Assembly (NCBI RefSeq): GCF_014204515.1
Contig: NZ_JACHLI010000016.1
Span: 101,675-165,674 of the forward strand
Source of the DNA: Pseudomonas nitroreducens
GTDB taxonomy: Bacteria > Pseudomonadota > Gammaproteobacteria > Pseudomonadales > Pseudomonadaceae
Direction of reading: 5' to 3'
DNA: 64,000 bases
Positions 50,633-59,928 of the stretch are shown piece by piece (position 1 is the first letter of the stretch; every line of letters begins with the position of its first letter). The notes beneath the pieces were generated by a model, which was given only the letters and a program-made list of their open reading frames with translations, made no database searches and had not been told where the DNA came from. The position numbers and the translations under genes are program-made.

Positions 50633-51969
50633 GCAGGAAGTATTTCGGCACCGATGGTATCCGTGGCCGCGTCGGTACGCCGCCGATCACGCCGGACTTC
50701 GTGCTCAAGCTGGGCTGGGCTGTCGGCATGGCCTTCCGTCAGCAGGGCAAGTGCCGTGTGCTGGTGGGCAAGGACACGCGCATCTCCGGCTACATGTTCG
50801 AGTCGGCCCTGGAGGCCGGCCTGTCCGCCGCAGGCGCTGACGTGATGCTGCTCGGCCCGATGCCGACGCCGGGTATCGCCTACCTGACCCGCACCTTCCA
50901 TGCCGAGGCCGGCATCGTCATCAGTGCCTCGCACAATCCGCACGACGACAACGGCATCAAGTTCTTCTCCGGCCAGGGCACCAAGCTGCCCGATGAAGTC
51001 GAGCTGATCATCGAGGAGCTGCTCGATGCGCCGATGACCGTGGTCGAGTCTGCCCGTTTGGGCAAGGTGTCGCGGATCAACGACGCCGCAGGCCGCTACA
51101 TCGAGTTCTGCAAGAGCAGCGTGCCGTCGAACACCAGCTTCGCCGGGCTGCGCATCGCCTTGGATTGCGCCCACGGTGCGACCTACAAGATTGCTCCCAA
51201 CGTGTTCCGTGAGCTGGGCGCCGAAGTCTTCGTCATTGGTGCCGAGCCCAACGGCCTGAACATCAACGACAAGTGCGGTTCCACCCACATGGGGGCTCTG
51301 CAGGAAGCGGTGCTGGCGCAGCACGCCGATATCGGCATCGCTTTCGACGGCGACGGTGACCGCGTGATGATGGTCGATCACACCGGCACCATCATCGACG
51401 GAGACGAAATCCTCTACCTCATCGCCCGTGACCTGCTTGATCGCGGCAAGCTGCATGGCGGCGTGGTCGGTACGCTGATGAGCAACCTGGGGCTGGAACT
51501 GGCGCTGCAGGAACTGAACATTCCGTTCGTGCGCGCCAAGGTCGGCGACCGTTACGTGATGTCCGAGCTGCAGGCGCGCGATTGGCAGCTGGGCGGTGAG
51601 AATTCTGGTCACGTGGTCTGCTGCCAGCACACCACCACCGGTGATGCGATCATCGCGGCGCTGCAGGTGTTGATGGCGCTCAAGACCCGCGGCCAGACCC
51701 TGGCCGAAGCGCGCATGGGCATCCGCAAGTGCCCGCAGGTGCTGATCAACGTGCGCTTTGCCGGCAGCGATGTCGATCCGCTGGAACATCCGGCAGTCAA
51801 GGACGCCTGCGCCAGGGTCACCGAAGAGATGGCTGGCCGTGGCCGCGTCCTGCTGCGCAAGTCCGGCACCGAACCGCTGGTCCGAGTGATGGTGGAAGGT
51901 GACGAGGAGACTCGTGTGCGTGCCTACGCCGAGCAGCTGGCAAAAGTCGTTACAGAGGTATGTGCTTGA
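50629..51969 (+). CDS. glmM: Phosphoglucosamine mutase GlmM
   Basis: The 446-residue enzyme interconverts glucosamine-6-P and glucosamine-1-P for UDP-GlcNAc, the precursor of peptidoglycan, LPS and, here, the UDP-ManNAc used by WecC. The phosphoserine loop is VISASHNPHDDNGIKFF (Ser101), the metal-binding loop FDGDGDRVMMVD, the sugar loop GGENSGHVV and the phosphate loop RKSGTEPLVRVMVEG. Its start overlaps the folP stop. Confidence 0.97.
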   Translation: MSRKYFGTDGIRGRVGTPPITPDFVLKLGWAVGMAFRQQGKCRVLVGKDTRISGYMFESALEAGLSAAGADVMLLGPMPTPGIAYLTRTFHAEAGIVISASHNPHDDNGIKFFSGQGTKLPDEVELIIEELLDAPMTVVESARLGKVSRINDAAGRYIEFCKSSVPSNTSFAGLRIALDCAHGATYKIAPNVFRELGAEVFVIGAEPNGLNINDKCGSTHMGALQEAVLAQHADIGIAFDGDGDRVMMVDHTGTIIDGDEILYLIARDLLDRGKLHGGVVGTLMSNLGLELALQELNIPFVRAKVGDRYVMSELQARDWQLGGENSGHVVCCQHTTTGDAIIAALQVLMALKTRGQTLAEARMGIRKCPQVLINVRFAGSDVDPLEHPAVKDACARVTEEMAGRGRVLLRKSGTEPLVRVMVEGDEETRVRAYAEQLAKVVTEVCA

Positions 51970-52034
51970 TTTCTCTTGTCAGTTCCAAAAGCGTCGAGTA
52001 ATATCTGCGCCCACTTTGCTCAGCGAGGTACAGC

Positions 52035-52790
52035 ATGCGTCGACCCTTGGTGGCCGGTAATTGGAAAATGCACGGTACCCGCTCCAGCGTCACGGAGCTG
52101 ATCAAAGGCCTGCGTCAACTGGCTCTTCCCACGGGTGTCGATGTGGCGGTGTTTCCGCCCTGTCTGTACATCAACCAGGTCGTACAAGGTCTGGATGGAA
52201 AGGCAGTTGCCGTCGGTGCGCAGAATTGCGCGGTTGAGCCGATGCAGGGTGCCTTGACGGGCGAGATCGCAGCCAGCCAATTGGCGGATGCGAGCTGCTC
52301 CCTGGTGCTGGTGGGTCATTCCGAGCGTCGCCTGATCCTGGGCGAGAACGATGGGGTGATCAGCCGCAAGTTTGCAGCGGCTCAGTCGTGTGGCCTGGTT
52401 CCGATCCTGTGCGTGGGTGAAACCCGCGAGCAGCGTGAGGCGGGCAAGACTCTTGAGGTTGTCGGGCGCCAGTTGGGCTCGGTGATCGAGGATCTGGGTG
52501 TCGGGGCTTTCTCCCGCGCCGTTGTGGCTTACGAGCCGGTATGGGCAATCGGGACGGGGCTGACCGCTTCTCCTGAGCAGGCCCAGGAAGTACATGCGGC
52601 GATTCGCGCGCAGATCTCGGCGGAAAACGCAGAGGTGGCCCGCGGCCTTCGTCTCCTGTACGGCGGCAGTGTCAAGGCCGCCAACGCTGTCGAGCTTTTC
52701 GGCATGCCGGATATCGATGGGGGGCTCATTGGTGGAGCTTCCCTGAATGCAGATGAGTTCGGTGCGATCTGTCGCGCCGCAGGAAACTGA
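52035..52790 (+). CDS. tpiA: Triosephosphate isomerase TpiA
   Basis: The 251-residue TIM barrel has all catalytic residues: Lys11 in NWKMHG, His in LVGHSERR, Glu in VAYEPVWAIGTG, and the phosphate loop LLYGGSVKAAN. It interconverts dihydroxyacetone phosphate and glyceraldehyde-3-phosphate. It begins 65 bases after glmM, behind GCGAGGT. Upstream, TCGAGTAATATCT may be part of a promoter, but I cannot name a clear -35. secG follows two bases after the stop. Confidence 0.97.
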   Translation: MRRPLVAGNWKMHGTRSSVTELIKGLRQLALPTGVDVAVFPPCLYINQVVQGLDGKAVAVGAQNCAVEPMQGALTGEIAASQLADASCSLVLVGHSERRLILGENDGVISRKFAAAQSCGLVPILCVGETREQREAGKTLEVVGRQLGSVIEDLGVGAFSRAVVAYEPVWAIGTGLTASPEQAQEVHAAIRAQISAENAEVARGLRLLYGGSVKAANAVELFGMPDIDGGLIGGASLNADEFGAICRAAGN

Positions 52791-52792
52791 AG

Positions 52793-53185
52793 ATGCTGGA
52801 AACAGTTGTAATCGTGATTCACCTGCTGATGGCGCTGGGTCTGGTTGTGCTGGTCCTGCTTCAGCAAGGCAAGGGGGCCGACGCGGGTGCGTCGTTTGGT
52901 GCCGGCGCTTCGGGTACTGTTTTTGGTAGCCAGGGTTCGGCTACCTTCCTGAGTCGCTTCACTGCTGTACTGGCTGCAGTTTTTTTCATTACCAGCTTGG
53001 GTTTAGCGTATTTTGCTAAAGAAAAAGCTGATATAATTCGTCACGCTGGGCTTCCTGATCCAGCGGTGATGGAGCAGAAGCAGGAACAAGCTCCGGCAGC
53101 TAGCGATGTGCCGGGCGCGCAAGGGCAACCTCAAGCCCCTGCAGGCGGTAACGGCGACGTTCCGGCGGCTCCTGAGCAGAAGTAA
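52793..53185 (+). CDS. secG: Protein translocase subunit SecG
   Basis: The 130-residue SecG has two transmembrane helices (about 4-24 and 53-75). The Gly/Ala/Ser-rich cytoplasmic loop LLQQGKGADAGASFGAGASGTVFGSQGS carries the family motif. The C-terminal tail is Gln/Ala/Pro-rich. It assists SecYE with SecA-driven export. The ATG lies two bases after tpiA. A tRNA-Leu follows 16 bases past the stop with no terminator between, so the two are probably on one transcript. Confidence 0.95.
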   Translation: MLETVVIVIHLLMALGLVVLVLLQQGKGADAGASFGAGASGTVFGSQGSATFLSRFTAVLAAVFFITSLGLAYFAKEKADIIRHAGLPDPAVMEQKQEQAPAASDVPGAQGQPQAPAGGNGDVPAAPEQK

Positions 53186-53201
53186 GCAGGCAAGAGTTTT
53201 T

Positions 53202-53287
53202 GCCGAGGTGGTGGAATTGGTAGACACGCTACCTTGAGGTGGTAGTGGCCATAGGCTGTAGGGGTTCGAGTCCCCTCCTCGGTACCA
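53202..53287 (+). tRNA. tRNA-Leu (anticodon GAG)
   Basis: The 86-base type II tRNA is complete with encoded CCA. The acceptor arms GCCGAGG and CCTCGGT pair, with U as the discriminator region before ACCA. The anticodon stem CTACC/GGTAG encloses TTGAGGT, giving GAG, which reads CUC and CUU. The long variable arm TGGCCATAGGCTGT-type region is typical of Leu. The T-arm GGGGTTCGAGTCCCC is perfect. Confidence 0.97.
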
Positions 53288-53295
53288 TATACGAA

Positions 53296-53316
53296 AAGGC
53301 CCGCTGTGCGGGCCTT
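53296..53316 (+). terminator. Terminator of secG-tRNA-Leu
   Basis: AAGGCCCGC and GCGGGCCTT form a 9-bp stem with a TGT loop; GTCGTTT follows, a weak T-rich tail. Confidence 0.75.
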
Positions 53317-53334
53317 GTCGTTTCGGTGTTTCGG

Positions 53335-53363
53335 TTGACCTTGAAGGGGCTCGACCGTATAAT
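53335..53363 (+). promoter_or_regulatory. Sigma-70 promoter of tRNA-fMet
   Basis: TTGACC and a perfect TATAAT are spaced by 17 bases. The start is expected near 53370, ten bases before the tRNA. Confidence 0.92.
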
Positions 53364-53379
53364 TTCGCACCAGCTTTGA

Positions 53380-53456
<77 letters not shown>

Positions 53457-53465
53457 GTTTGGCAG

Positions 53466-53487
53466 AGCCCCTTTTCAGGGGCTTTTT
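53466..53487 (+). terminator. First terminator after tRNA-fMet
   Basis: AGCCCCT and AGGGGCT pair across TTTC, followed by four T. Read-through would be needed to supply the downstream operon. Confidence 0.85.
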
Positions 53488-53532
53488 GCTAGCTGGACAG
53501 TCCGTGCCGCCAGAGTAGGGCGGTCCTTAAGG

Positions 53533-53554
53533 ATGGGCGTTTCGCCCATTTTTT
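53533..53554 (+). terminator. Second terminator, just before rimP
   Basis: ATGGGCG and CGCCCAT pair over TTT and end in six T, 29 bases before rimP. No promoter is obvious between it and rimP, so it may be a regulated attenuator. Confidence 0.8.
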
Positions 53555-53582
53555 ATTTCTACAGCATACGCGAGGCGATCAG

Positions 53583-54041
53583 GTGTCGAGCAAGCTAGAA
53601 CAGTTGCAGGCCTTGTTGGCCCCTGTAGTAGAAGCGCTCGGCTATGAGTGCTGGGGCCTTGAATACATTTCCCAAGGTCGCCATTCCCTGCTCCGGGTTT
53701 ATATCGATCGTCCGGAAGGCATCCTGATCGATGACTGCGAGATCGTCAGTCGTCAGGTCAGCGGCATCCTGGATGTGGAAGACCCGATCACCGGCGAGTA
53801 CACCCTGGAGGTGTCGTCGCCCGGCATGGATCGGCCACTCTTCACACTTGAACAGTTCGCCCGCTATGTCGGCGAGCAGGTGAAGATCAAGCTGCGCACG
53901 CCCTTCGAAAGGCGGCGCAATTTCCAGGGCATTCTCCGTGGTGTGGAGGAGCAGGATGTGGTGGTCCTGGTGGATGACCATGAATACCTGCTGCCGGTCG
54001 ACTCGATCGACAAGGCCAACATCATTCCCCGATTTGAGTGA
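53583..54041 (+). CDS. rimP: Ribosome maturation factor RimP
   Basis: The 152-residue protein acts in 30S maturation. The N-terminal domain has LLAPVVEALGYECWGLEYISQGRHSLLRVYIDRPEGILIDDCEIVSRQVSGILDVEDPI and the conserved YTLEVSSPGMDRPL. The C-terminal SH3-like domain has RRNFQGILRGVEEQDVV. It begins with GTG at 53583 behind GCGATCAG, a weak ribosome site. nusA follows after 45 bases, the standard order. Confidence 0.95.
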   Translation: MSSKLEQLQALLAPVVEALGYECWGLEYISQGRHSLLRVYIDRPEGILIDDCEIVSRQVSGILDVEDPITGEYTLEVSSPGMDRPLFTLEQFARYVGEQVKIKLRTPFERRRNFQGILRGVEEQDVVVLVDDHEYLLPVDSIDKANIIPRFE

Positions 54042-54086
54042 GCCGCCAGAGCGCGGATTCCAATGGATTGAAAGGCGAGGCGTACG

Positions 54087-55568
54087 ATGAGCAAAGAAGT
54101 ACTGCTGGTTGTTGAGTCGGTATCCAACGAGAAGGGTGTACCGCCTGGCGTGATTTTCGAAGCGCTGGAGCTGGCCCTGGCGACCGCGACCAAAAAGCGT
54201 TTCGAGGACGAGGTTGACCTGCGCGTGGAAATCAACCGCGCCAACGGCAACTACGAAACCTTCCGTCGCTGGACCATCGTCGAGGACGAGGACTACTCCA
54301 ACCCGGCATCGGAACTGACCGTCGAAGACGTGCAGGAAGATCATCCGGGCATGAAGGCCGGCGCGGTCATCGAAGAGAAGATCGAGTCCATCGAGTTCGG
54401 TCGCATTGCCGCCCAGACCGCCAAGCAGGTCATCGTGCAGAAGGTCCGCGAGGCCGAGCGCGCCCAGGTGGTCGACGCCTACCGCGAGAAGGTCAACGAG
54501 ATCATCTCCGGTACCGTGAAGAAAGTGACTCGCGACAACGTGATCGTCGACCTGGGCAACAACGCCGAAGCGCTGCTGGCCCGCGACCAGATCATCCCGC
54601 GCGAGACCTTCCGCGTTGGCACCCGCGTGCGTGCCCTGCTCAAGGAAATCCGCAGCGAGAACCGCGGTCCGCAGCTCGTCCTGTCGCGTACCGCGCCGGA
54701 AATGCTGATCGAGCTGTTCCGCATCGAAGTACCGGAAATCGCCGAGCAACTGATCGACGTGATGGCCGCCGCCCGTGATCCGGGTTCGCGCGCCAAGATC
54801 GCCGTTCGCTCCAAGGACAAGCGTATCGACCCGCAGGGCGCCTGCATCGGTATGCGTGGTTCCCGCGTCCAGGCCGTCTCCGGCGAACTGGGCGGCGAGC
54901 GCGTGGACATCGTCCTGTGGGACGACAACCCCGCGCAGTTCGTGATCAACGCCATGGCTCCGGCCGAAGTGGCGGCGATCATCGTCGACGAAGATACCCA
55001 CACCATGGATATCGCCGTCGCCGAGGACAACCTGGCACAGGCCATCGGCCGTAGTGGCCAGAACGTCCGTCTGGCCAGCCAGCTCACCGGCTGGACCCTG
55101 AACGTGATGACCGAGGCCGATATCCAGGCCAAACAGCAGGCTGAAACTGGCGACATCCTGCAGCGCTTCGTCGACGAGCTGGATGTCGATGAAGAACTCG
55201 CCCAGGTTCTGGTGGAAGAAGGTTTCACCACCCTGGAAGAGATTGCCTACGTACCGATGGAAGAGATGCTCAACATCGACGGCTTTGACGAGGACATCGT
55301 CAATGAGCTGCGCTCGCGCGCCAAGGACCGTCTGCTGACCAAAGCCATCGCCACTGAAGAGAAACTCGCTGACGCACAACCTGCCGAAGACCTGCTCAGC
55401 CTCGATGGCATGACCAAAGAGCTGGCCGTTGACCTGGCACTGCGTGGCGTAACCACCCGTGAAGATCTTGCCGAGCAGTCTATTGACGACCTGCTCGACA
55501 TCGACGGCATGGACGAAGAGCGTGCCGGCAAGTTGATCATGGCCGCCCGGGCCCATTGGTTCGAGTAA
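54087..55568 (+). CDS. nusA: Transcription elongation/termination factor NusA
   Basis: The 493-residue NusA has an RNA polymerase-binding N-terminal domain (SKEVLLVVESVSNEKGVPPGVIFEALELALATATKKRF), an S1 domain (about 135-200), two KH domains (GACIGMRGSRVQAVSGEL and QAIGRSGQNVRLASQLTGW), and two C-terminal acidic repeats ending LMAARAHWFE. It binds RNA polymerase, modulates pausing and rho-independent termination, and can affect the two terminators upstream of its own operon. Confidence 0.97.
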   Translation: MSKEVLLVVESVSNEKGVPPGVIFEALELALATATKKRFEDEVDLRVEINRANGNYETFRRWTIVEDEDYSNPASELTVEDVQEDHPGMKAGAVIEEKIESIEFGRIAAQTAKQVIVQKVREAERAQVVDAYREKVNEIISGTVKKVTRDNVIVDLGNNAEALLARDQIIPRETFRVGTRVRALLKEIRSENRGPQLVLSRTAPEMLIELFRIEVPEIAEQLIDVMAAARDPGSRAKIAVRSKDKRIDPQGACIGMRGSRVQAVSGELGGERVDIVLWDDNPAQFVINAMAPAEVAAIIVDEDTHTMDIAVAEDNLAQAIGRSGQNVRLASQLTGWTLNVMTEADIQAKQQAETGDILQRFVDELDVDEELAQVLVEEGFTTLEEIAYVPMEEMLNIDGFDEDIVNELRSRAKDRLLTKAIATEEKLADAQPAEDLLSLDGMTKELAVDLALRGVTTREDLAEQSIDDLLDIDGMDEERAGKLIMAARAHWFE

Positions 55569-55595
55569 GCATTCGCGGCCTGAGGAGAGAAGTGC

Positions 55596-58124
55596 ATGAC
55601 GCAAGTCACGGTGAAAGAACTGGCCAAGACGGTCGATACGCCGGTGGAGCGCCTGCTGCTGCAGATGCGTGAAGCGGGTCTGCCCCATAACGATGCCGAG
55701 CAGGTAGTGACCGACAGCGAGAAACAGGCGCTGCTGGCCCACCTGAAGGGCAGCCATGGTGATCGCGCGGAAGAGCCGCGCAAGATCACCCTGCAACGCA
55801 AGACCACCTCGACCATTCGGGTCGCTGGCAGCAAGACCGTCAGCGTCGAGGTCCGCAAGAAGAAGACCTACGTCAAGCGCGATCCCGCGGAAGTCGAGGC
55901 CGAACGCCAGCGTGAGCTGGAAGAACAGCGTGCCGCTGAAGAAGCTGCTCGTCTGAAGGCCGAGGAAGAGTCCCGTCAGCGCGCTGCCGCAGAAGAGGCC
56001 CGTCGTCAGGCGGACGCCGCTCGCCAGGCCACTGACACTGCGCCTGCTGCTGTCGCTCCGGTTGCTGCCGATGCGCCGCGTGCCGCGGCTCCTGCGCCGG
56101 CTGCTCCGGCCGCTGCTGCTCCTGCTGCGGATGGCCACAAGAAGGAAGAGCCTCGTCGTGCTCCCAAGCGCGATGACGAAGACGAGCGCCGTGATCGCAA
56201 GCATGCGCAGCATCGCCCGTCGATCAAGGAAAAGGAAAAGACCACCGCGCCGCGCGTTGTGCGCAGTGGTGGCGACGACGACGACAGCTTCGGCCGTCGC
56301 GGCGGTGGCCGCGGCAAGGGCAAGCTGAAGAAGCGTAACCAGCACGGGTTCCAGAGCCCGACAGGACCGATTGTGCGTGAAGTGAATATCGGCGAGACCA
56401 TCACCGTGGGCGAGCTCGCTGCCCAGATGTCGGTGAAGGGCGCCGAGGTCGTCAAGTTCATGTTCAAGATGGGCACCCCGGTGACCATCAACCAGGTACT
56501 CGACCAGGAGACCGCCCAGCTGATCGCCGAAGAACTCGGCCACAAGGTCAAGCTGGTCAGCGAGAACGCCCTGGAAGAGCAACTGGCCGAATCCCTGAAG
56601 TTCGAAGGTGAGGCGGTTTCCCGCGCGCCGGTCGTGACCGTCATGGGCCACGTCGACCACGGCAAGACCTCGCTGCTCGACTACATCCGTCGTGCCAAGG
56701 TGGCAGCTGGCGAAGCCGGCGGCATCACCCAGCACATCGGCGCCTACCACGTGGAAACCGACCGCGGCATGGTCACCTTCCTCGACACCCCCGGCCACGC
56801 CGCGTTCACCGCGATGCGTGCCCGTGGTGCCCAGGCGACCGACATCGTCATCCTCGTGGTGGCAGCGGACGACGGCGTGATGCCGCAGACCCAGGAAGCC
56901 GTGCAGCACGCGAAAGCGGCTGGCGTGCCGATCGTGGTCGCGGTGAACAAGATCGACAAGCCCGATGCCAACCCGGACAACATCAAGAACGGCCTGGCCG
57001 CTCTGGACGTGATCCCGGAAGAGTGGGGCGGCGATGCTCCGTACGTCCACGTCTCCGCGAAGATGGGTACCGGCGTCGACGAGCTGCTCGAAGCCGTGCT
57101 GCTGCAGGCTGAAGTACTCGAACTCAAAGCCACTCCGTCGGCCCCGGGCCGTGGCGTGGTGGTCGAGTCGCGTCTGGACAAGGGCCGTGGCCCGGTAGCC
57201 ACCGTGCTGGTCCAGGACGGCACCCTGCGTCAGGGCGACATGGTTCTGGTCGGCGTCAACTACGGCCGCGTCCGTGCGATGCTCGACGAGAACGGCAAGC
57301 CGATCAAGGAAGCCGGTCCGTCCATTCCGGTCGAGATCCTCGGCCTGGATGGCACCCCGGACGCCGGTGACGAGATGACCGTGGTCGCCGACGAGAAGAA
57401 GGCCCGCGAAGTCGCTCTGTTCCGCCAGGGCAAGTTCCGCGAAGTGAAACTGGCCCGTGCCCACGCCGGCAAGCTGGAAAACATCTTCGAGAACATGGGC
57501 CAGGAAGAGAAGAAGACCCTCAACATCGTGCTCAAGTCCGATGTCCGTGGTTCGCTGGAAGCCCTGCAGGGCTCGCTCAGCGGCCTGGGCAACGACGAAG
57601 TGCAGGTTCGCGTGGTCGGTGGCGGCGTCGGTGGTATCACCGAGTCCGATGCCAACCTGGCGCTGGCCTCCAACGCGGTGCTGTTCGGCTTCAACGTCCG
57701 TGCTGACGCCGGTGCGCGCAAGATCGTCGAGTCCGAAGGCCTCGACATGCGTTACTACAACGTGATCTACGACATCATCGAAGACGTCAAGAAAGCCCTG
57801 ACCGGCATGCTCGGCAGCGATGTTCGCGAGAACATCCTGGGTATCGCCGAAGTGCGTGACGTGTTCCGTTCGCCGAAGTTCGGCGCGGTCGCCGGCTGCA
57901 TGGTCACCGAGGGTCTGGTGCACCGCAACCGTCCGATCCGTGTCCTGCGCGACGACGTGGTCATCTTCGAAGGCGAGCTGGAATCCCTGCGTCGCTTCAA
58001 GGATGACGTCTCCGAAGTGCGTGCCGGCATGGAATGCGGTATCGGCGTGAAGAGCTACAACGACGTGCGCGTCGGCGACAAGATCGAAGTGTTCGAGAAG
58101 GTCGAAGTCGCTCGTACTCTGTAA
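55596..58124 (+). CDS. infB: Translation initiation factor IF-2
   Basis: This is the 842-residue IF-2. It has an N-terminal IF2-N domain, an Ala/Glu/Arg-rich low-complexity linker (about 95-250), a second IF2-N domain, and the G domain with G1 GHVDHGKTSLL (near 350), DTPGHAAFT and NKIDKP. Domains II-IV follow, with the fMet-tRNA-binding C-terminus ending EVFEKVEVARTL. It recruits initiator tRNA, whose gene heads this operon. The linker is Ala-rich with clear repeats. Confidence 0.98.
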   Translation: MTQVTVKELAKTVDTPVERLLLQMREAGLPHNDAEQVVTDSEKQALLAHLKGSHGDRAEEPRKITLQRKTTSTIRVAGSKTVSVEVRKKKTYVKRDPAEVEAERQRELEEQRAAEEAARLKAEEESRQRAAAEEARRQADAARQATDTAPAAVAPVAADAPRAAAPAPAAPAAAAPAADGHKKEEPRRAPKRDDEDERRDRKHAQHRPSIKEKEKTTAPRVVRSGGDDDDSFGRRGGGRGKGKLKKRNQHGFQSPTGPIVREVNIGETITVGELAAQMSVKGAEVVKFMFKMGTPVTINQVLDQETAQLIAEELGHKVKLVSENALEEQLAESLKFEGEAVSRAPVVTVMGHVDHGKTSLLDYIRRAKVAAGEAGGITQHIGAYHVETDRGMVTFLDTPGHAAFTAMRARGAQATDIVILVVAADDGVMPQTQEAVQHAKAAGVPIVVAVNKIDKPDANPDNIKNGLAALDVIPEEWGGDAPYVHVSAKMGTGVDELLEAVLLQAEVLELKATPSAPGRGVVVESRLDKGRGPVATVLVQDGTLRQGDMVLVGVNYGRVRAMLDENGKPIKEAGPSIPVEILGLDGTPDAGDEMTVVADEKKAREVALFRQGKFREVKLARAHAGKLENIFENMGQEEKKTLNIVLKSDVRGSLEALQGSLSGLGNDEVQVRVVGGGVGGITESDANLALASNAVLFGFNVRADAGARKIVESEGLDMRYYNVIYDIIEDVKKALTGMLGSDVRENILGIAEVRDVFRSPKFGAVAGCMVTEGLVHRNRPIRVLRDDVVIFEGELESLRRFKDDVSEVRAGMECGIGVKSYNDVRVGDKIEVFEKVEVARTL

Positions 58125-58146
58125 GGGTATTCGAGCGTGAACGCAG

Positions 58147-58178
58147 CGCCCGGGCCGGCTTTCCAGTCGTCCCGGGCG
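58147..58178 (+). other. Hairpin between infB and rbfA
   Basis: CGCCCGGG and CCCGGGCG form an 8-bp GC stem around a 16-base loop, followed by TTTG. It may reduce read-through or serve as an RNase site. Confidence 0.45.
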
Positions 58179-58230
58179 TTTGCCGCTTTCAGGCCAGGAG
58201 CCTCGTGGCTCGGGCAAGCAGGTTAGAAAA

Positions 58231-58617
58231 ATGGCTAAAGAGTACAGCCGTACCCAGCGTATCGGCGACCAGATGCAGCGCGAACTGGCGCTGCTGATCC
58301 AGCGTGAAATCAAGGACCCGCGCCTTGGCCTGGTGACCATCACCGGTGTCGATGTGGCCCGCGACCTGTCCCATGCCAAGGTGTACGTCACCGTAATGGG
58401 CCAGGACGACAACGCCGAAGTGGTGAAGCAGAACACCAGCATCCTCAACGATGCTGCCGGCTTCCTGCGCATGCAGCTGGGCAAGGCGATGAAGCTGCGC
58501 ACCGTGCCGCAACTGCACTTCAGCTACGACGCCAGCATCCGCCGTGGTGCCGAGCTGTCGGCGCTGATCGAGCGCGCAGTGGCTGCCGATCGTCGCGGCG
58601 GCGATTCCGAGGAGTAA
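58231..58617 (+). CDS. rbfA: Ribosome-binding factor A
   Basis: The 128-residue RbfA has a KH-like fold and acts on the 30S 5' domain. The start is the Met of MAKEYSRTQRIGDQMQRELALLIQREIKDPRLGLVTITGVDV, the family N-terminus; the frame is open 17 codons upstream. The conserved VPQLHFSYDASIRRGAELSALIERA is near the end. truB begins 3 bases after the stop. Confidence 0.95.
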   Translation: MAKEYSRTQRIGDQMQRELALLIQREIKDPRLGLVTITGVDVARDLSHAKVYVTVMGQDDNAEVVKQNTSILNDAAGFLRMQLGKAMKLRTVPQLHFSYDASIRRGAELSALIERAVAADRRGGDSEE

Positions 58618-58620
58618 CGC

Positions 58621-59535
58621 GTGGCCCAGGTGAAACGCATTCGCCGTGCGGTCAACGGTGTGCTGATTCTTGACAAGCCCCTGGGCATGAGCTCCAACCA
58701 GGCCCTGCAGAAGGTGCGCTGGCTGCTCAATGCCGAGAAGGCCGGGCATACCGGCAGCCTCGATCCGCTGGCCACCGGCGTGCTGCCGTTGTGCTTTGGC
58801 GAGGCGACCAAGTTCTCCCAGTACCTGCTCGATGCCGACAAGGCCTACGAGACCATCGCCCTGCTGGGCACCACGACCACCACCGGCGATGCCGAAGGTG
58901 AGGTGCTCGAGCAGCGCGAAGTGACCGCCGGTCGGGAAGCTGTCGAGGCCCAGTTGCCGCGCTTCCGTGGCGACATAGAGCAGGTGCCGCCGATGTACTC
59001 GGCCCTGAAGAAGGACGGCCAGCCGCTGTACAAGCTGGCCCGTGCAGGAGAGGTAGTGGAGCGCGAGGCGCGTTCTGTTACTATTGCGCGCCTGGAAATG
59101 CTCGCGTTCGAGTCGCCCCGTGCGACCCTGGCGGTTTCCTGCAGCAAGGGCACCTATATTCGCACCCTGGTTGAAGACCTCGGCCGCGAACTCGGTTGTG
59201 GCGCACACGTCGCCGCCCTGCGCCGGACACAGGCAGGTCCCTTCCAGCTGAACCAGTCGGTGACGCTGGAGGAACTCGAGAAAGCCCATGCCGAGGGTGG
59301 CAACGAAGCCCTCGACCGCTTCCTGCTGCCGGTGGATGCCGGCCTGGAGCACTGGCCGCTGCTGCAGTTGTCCGAGCACAGCGCCTATTACTGGCTGCAT
59401 GGTCAGCCGGTACGCGCCCCGGATATGCCGAAGTTCGGCATGCTGCGGGTGCAGGATCATGAAGGCCGTTTCATCGGTATCGGTGAAGTGGTCGAAGACG
59501 GGCGCCTGGCGCCGCGTCGACTGATTCGGTCTTAA
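58621..59535 (+). CDS. truB: tRNA pseudouridine(55) synthase TruB
   Basis: The 304-residue enzyme makes pseudouridine 55 in the T-loop of tRNA. The catalytic Asp48 is in HTGSLDPLATGVLPLCFGEATK. The fold continues with YETIALLGTTTTTGDAEGEV and SCSKGTYIRTLVEDLGRELGCGAHVAALRRTQAGPF, and a C-terminal PUA domain (FGMLRVQDHEGRFIGIGEV). The start is GTG, 3 bases after rbfA. It precedes rpsO, as in E. coli. Confidence 0.97.
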   Translation: MAQVKRIRRAVNGVLILDKPLGMSSNQALQKVRWLLNAEKAGHTGSLDPLATGVLPLCFGEATKFSQYLLDADKAYETIALLGTTTTTGDAEGEVLEQREVTAGREAVEAQLPRFRGDIEQVPPMYSALKKDGQPLYKLARAGEVVEREARSVTIARLEMLAFESPRATLAVSCSKGTYIRTLVEDLGRELGCGAHVAALRRTQAGPFQLNQSVTLEELEKAHAEGGNEALDRFLLPVDAGLEHWPLLQLSEHSAYYWLHGQPVRAPDMPKFGMLRVQDHEGRFIGIGEVVEDGRLAPRRLIRS

Positions 59536-59633
59536 GGCCGAAACCGAGGGTGGCTGTCAGCAGGCACGGTCACTCCTCTTACTATGAACACAGGGAGAAG
59601 TCCCTGGCCTGTTACCTCAGAGGAAGCCCCATC

Positions 59634-59903
59634 ATGGCACTGAGCGTCCAAGAAAAAGCCCAGATCGTTAACGAGTACAAGCAAGCTGAAGGCGACACCG
59701 GTTCCCCGGAAGTGCAGGTTGCACTGCTGTCCGCCAACATCAACAAGCTGCAGGACCACTTCAAGGCCAACGGCAAAGACCACCACTCCCGTCGTGGCCT
59801 GATCCGTATGGTTAACCAGCGTCGTAAGCTGCTGGACTACCTGAAGGGCAAGGACACCTCTCGTTACAGCGCCCTGATCGGTCGCCTGGGCCTGCGTCGC
59901 TAA
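59634..59903 (+). CDS. rpsO: 30S ribosomal protein S15
   Basis: The 89-residue S15 starts MALSVQEKAQIVNEYKQAEGDTGSPEVQVALLSANINKLQDHFKANGKDHHSRRGLIRMVNQRRKLLDYLKGKD and ends GRLGLRR, matching the family throughout. It binds the 16S central domain. The ribosome site is GAGGAAG. Upstream, the 98-base leader contains a CAGGGAGAAGTCCCTG hairpin that may take part in autoregulation by S15. The open frame upstream is not protein-like. Confidence 0.97.
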   Translation: MALSVQEKAQIVNEYKQAEGDTGSPEVQVALLSANINKLQDHFKANGKDHHSRRGLIRMVNQRRKLLDYLKGKDTSRYSALIGRLGLRR

Positions 59904-59928
59904 GACGGCAAGCCTGAAGTGGGAAGCT

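Noticed and set aside
53595..58502. A 1,635-codon open frame antisense to rimP-nusA-infB-rbfA
   Set aside because: It is the mirror of GC-biased codon use: low-complexity His/Asp/Val-rich translation, no family signature, and genuine conserved genes on the other strand.
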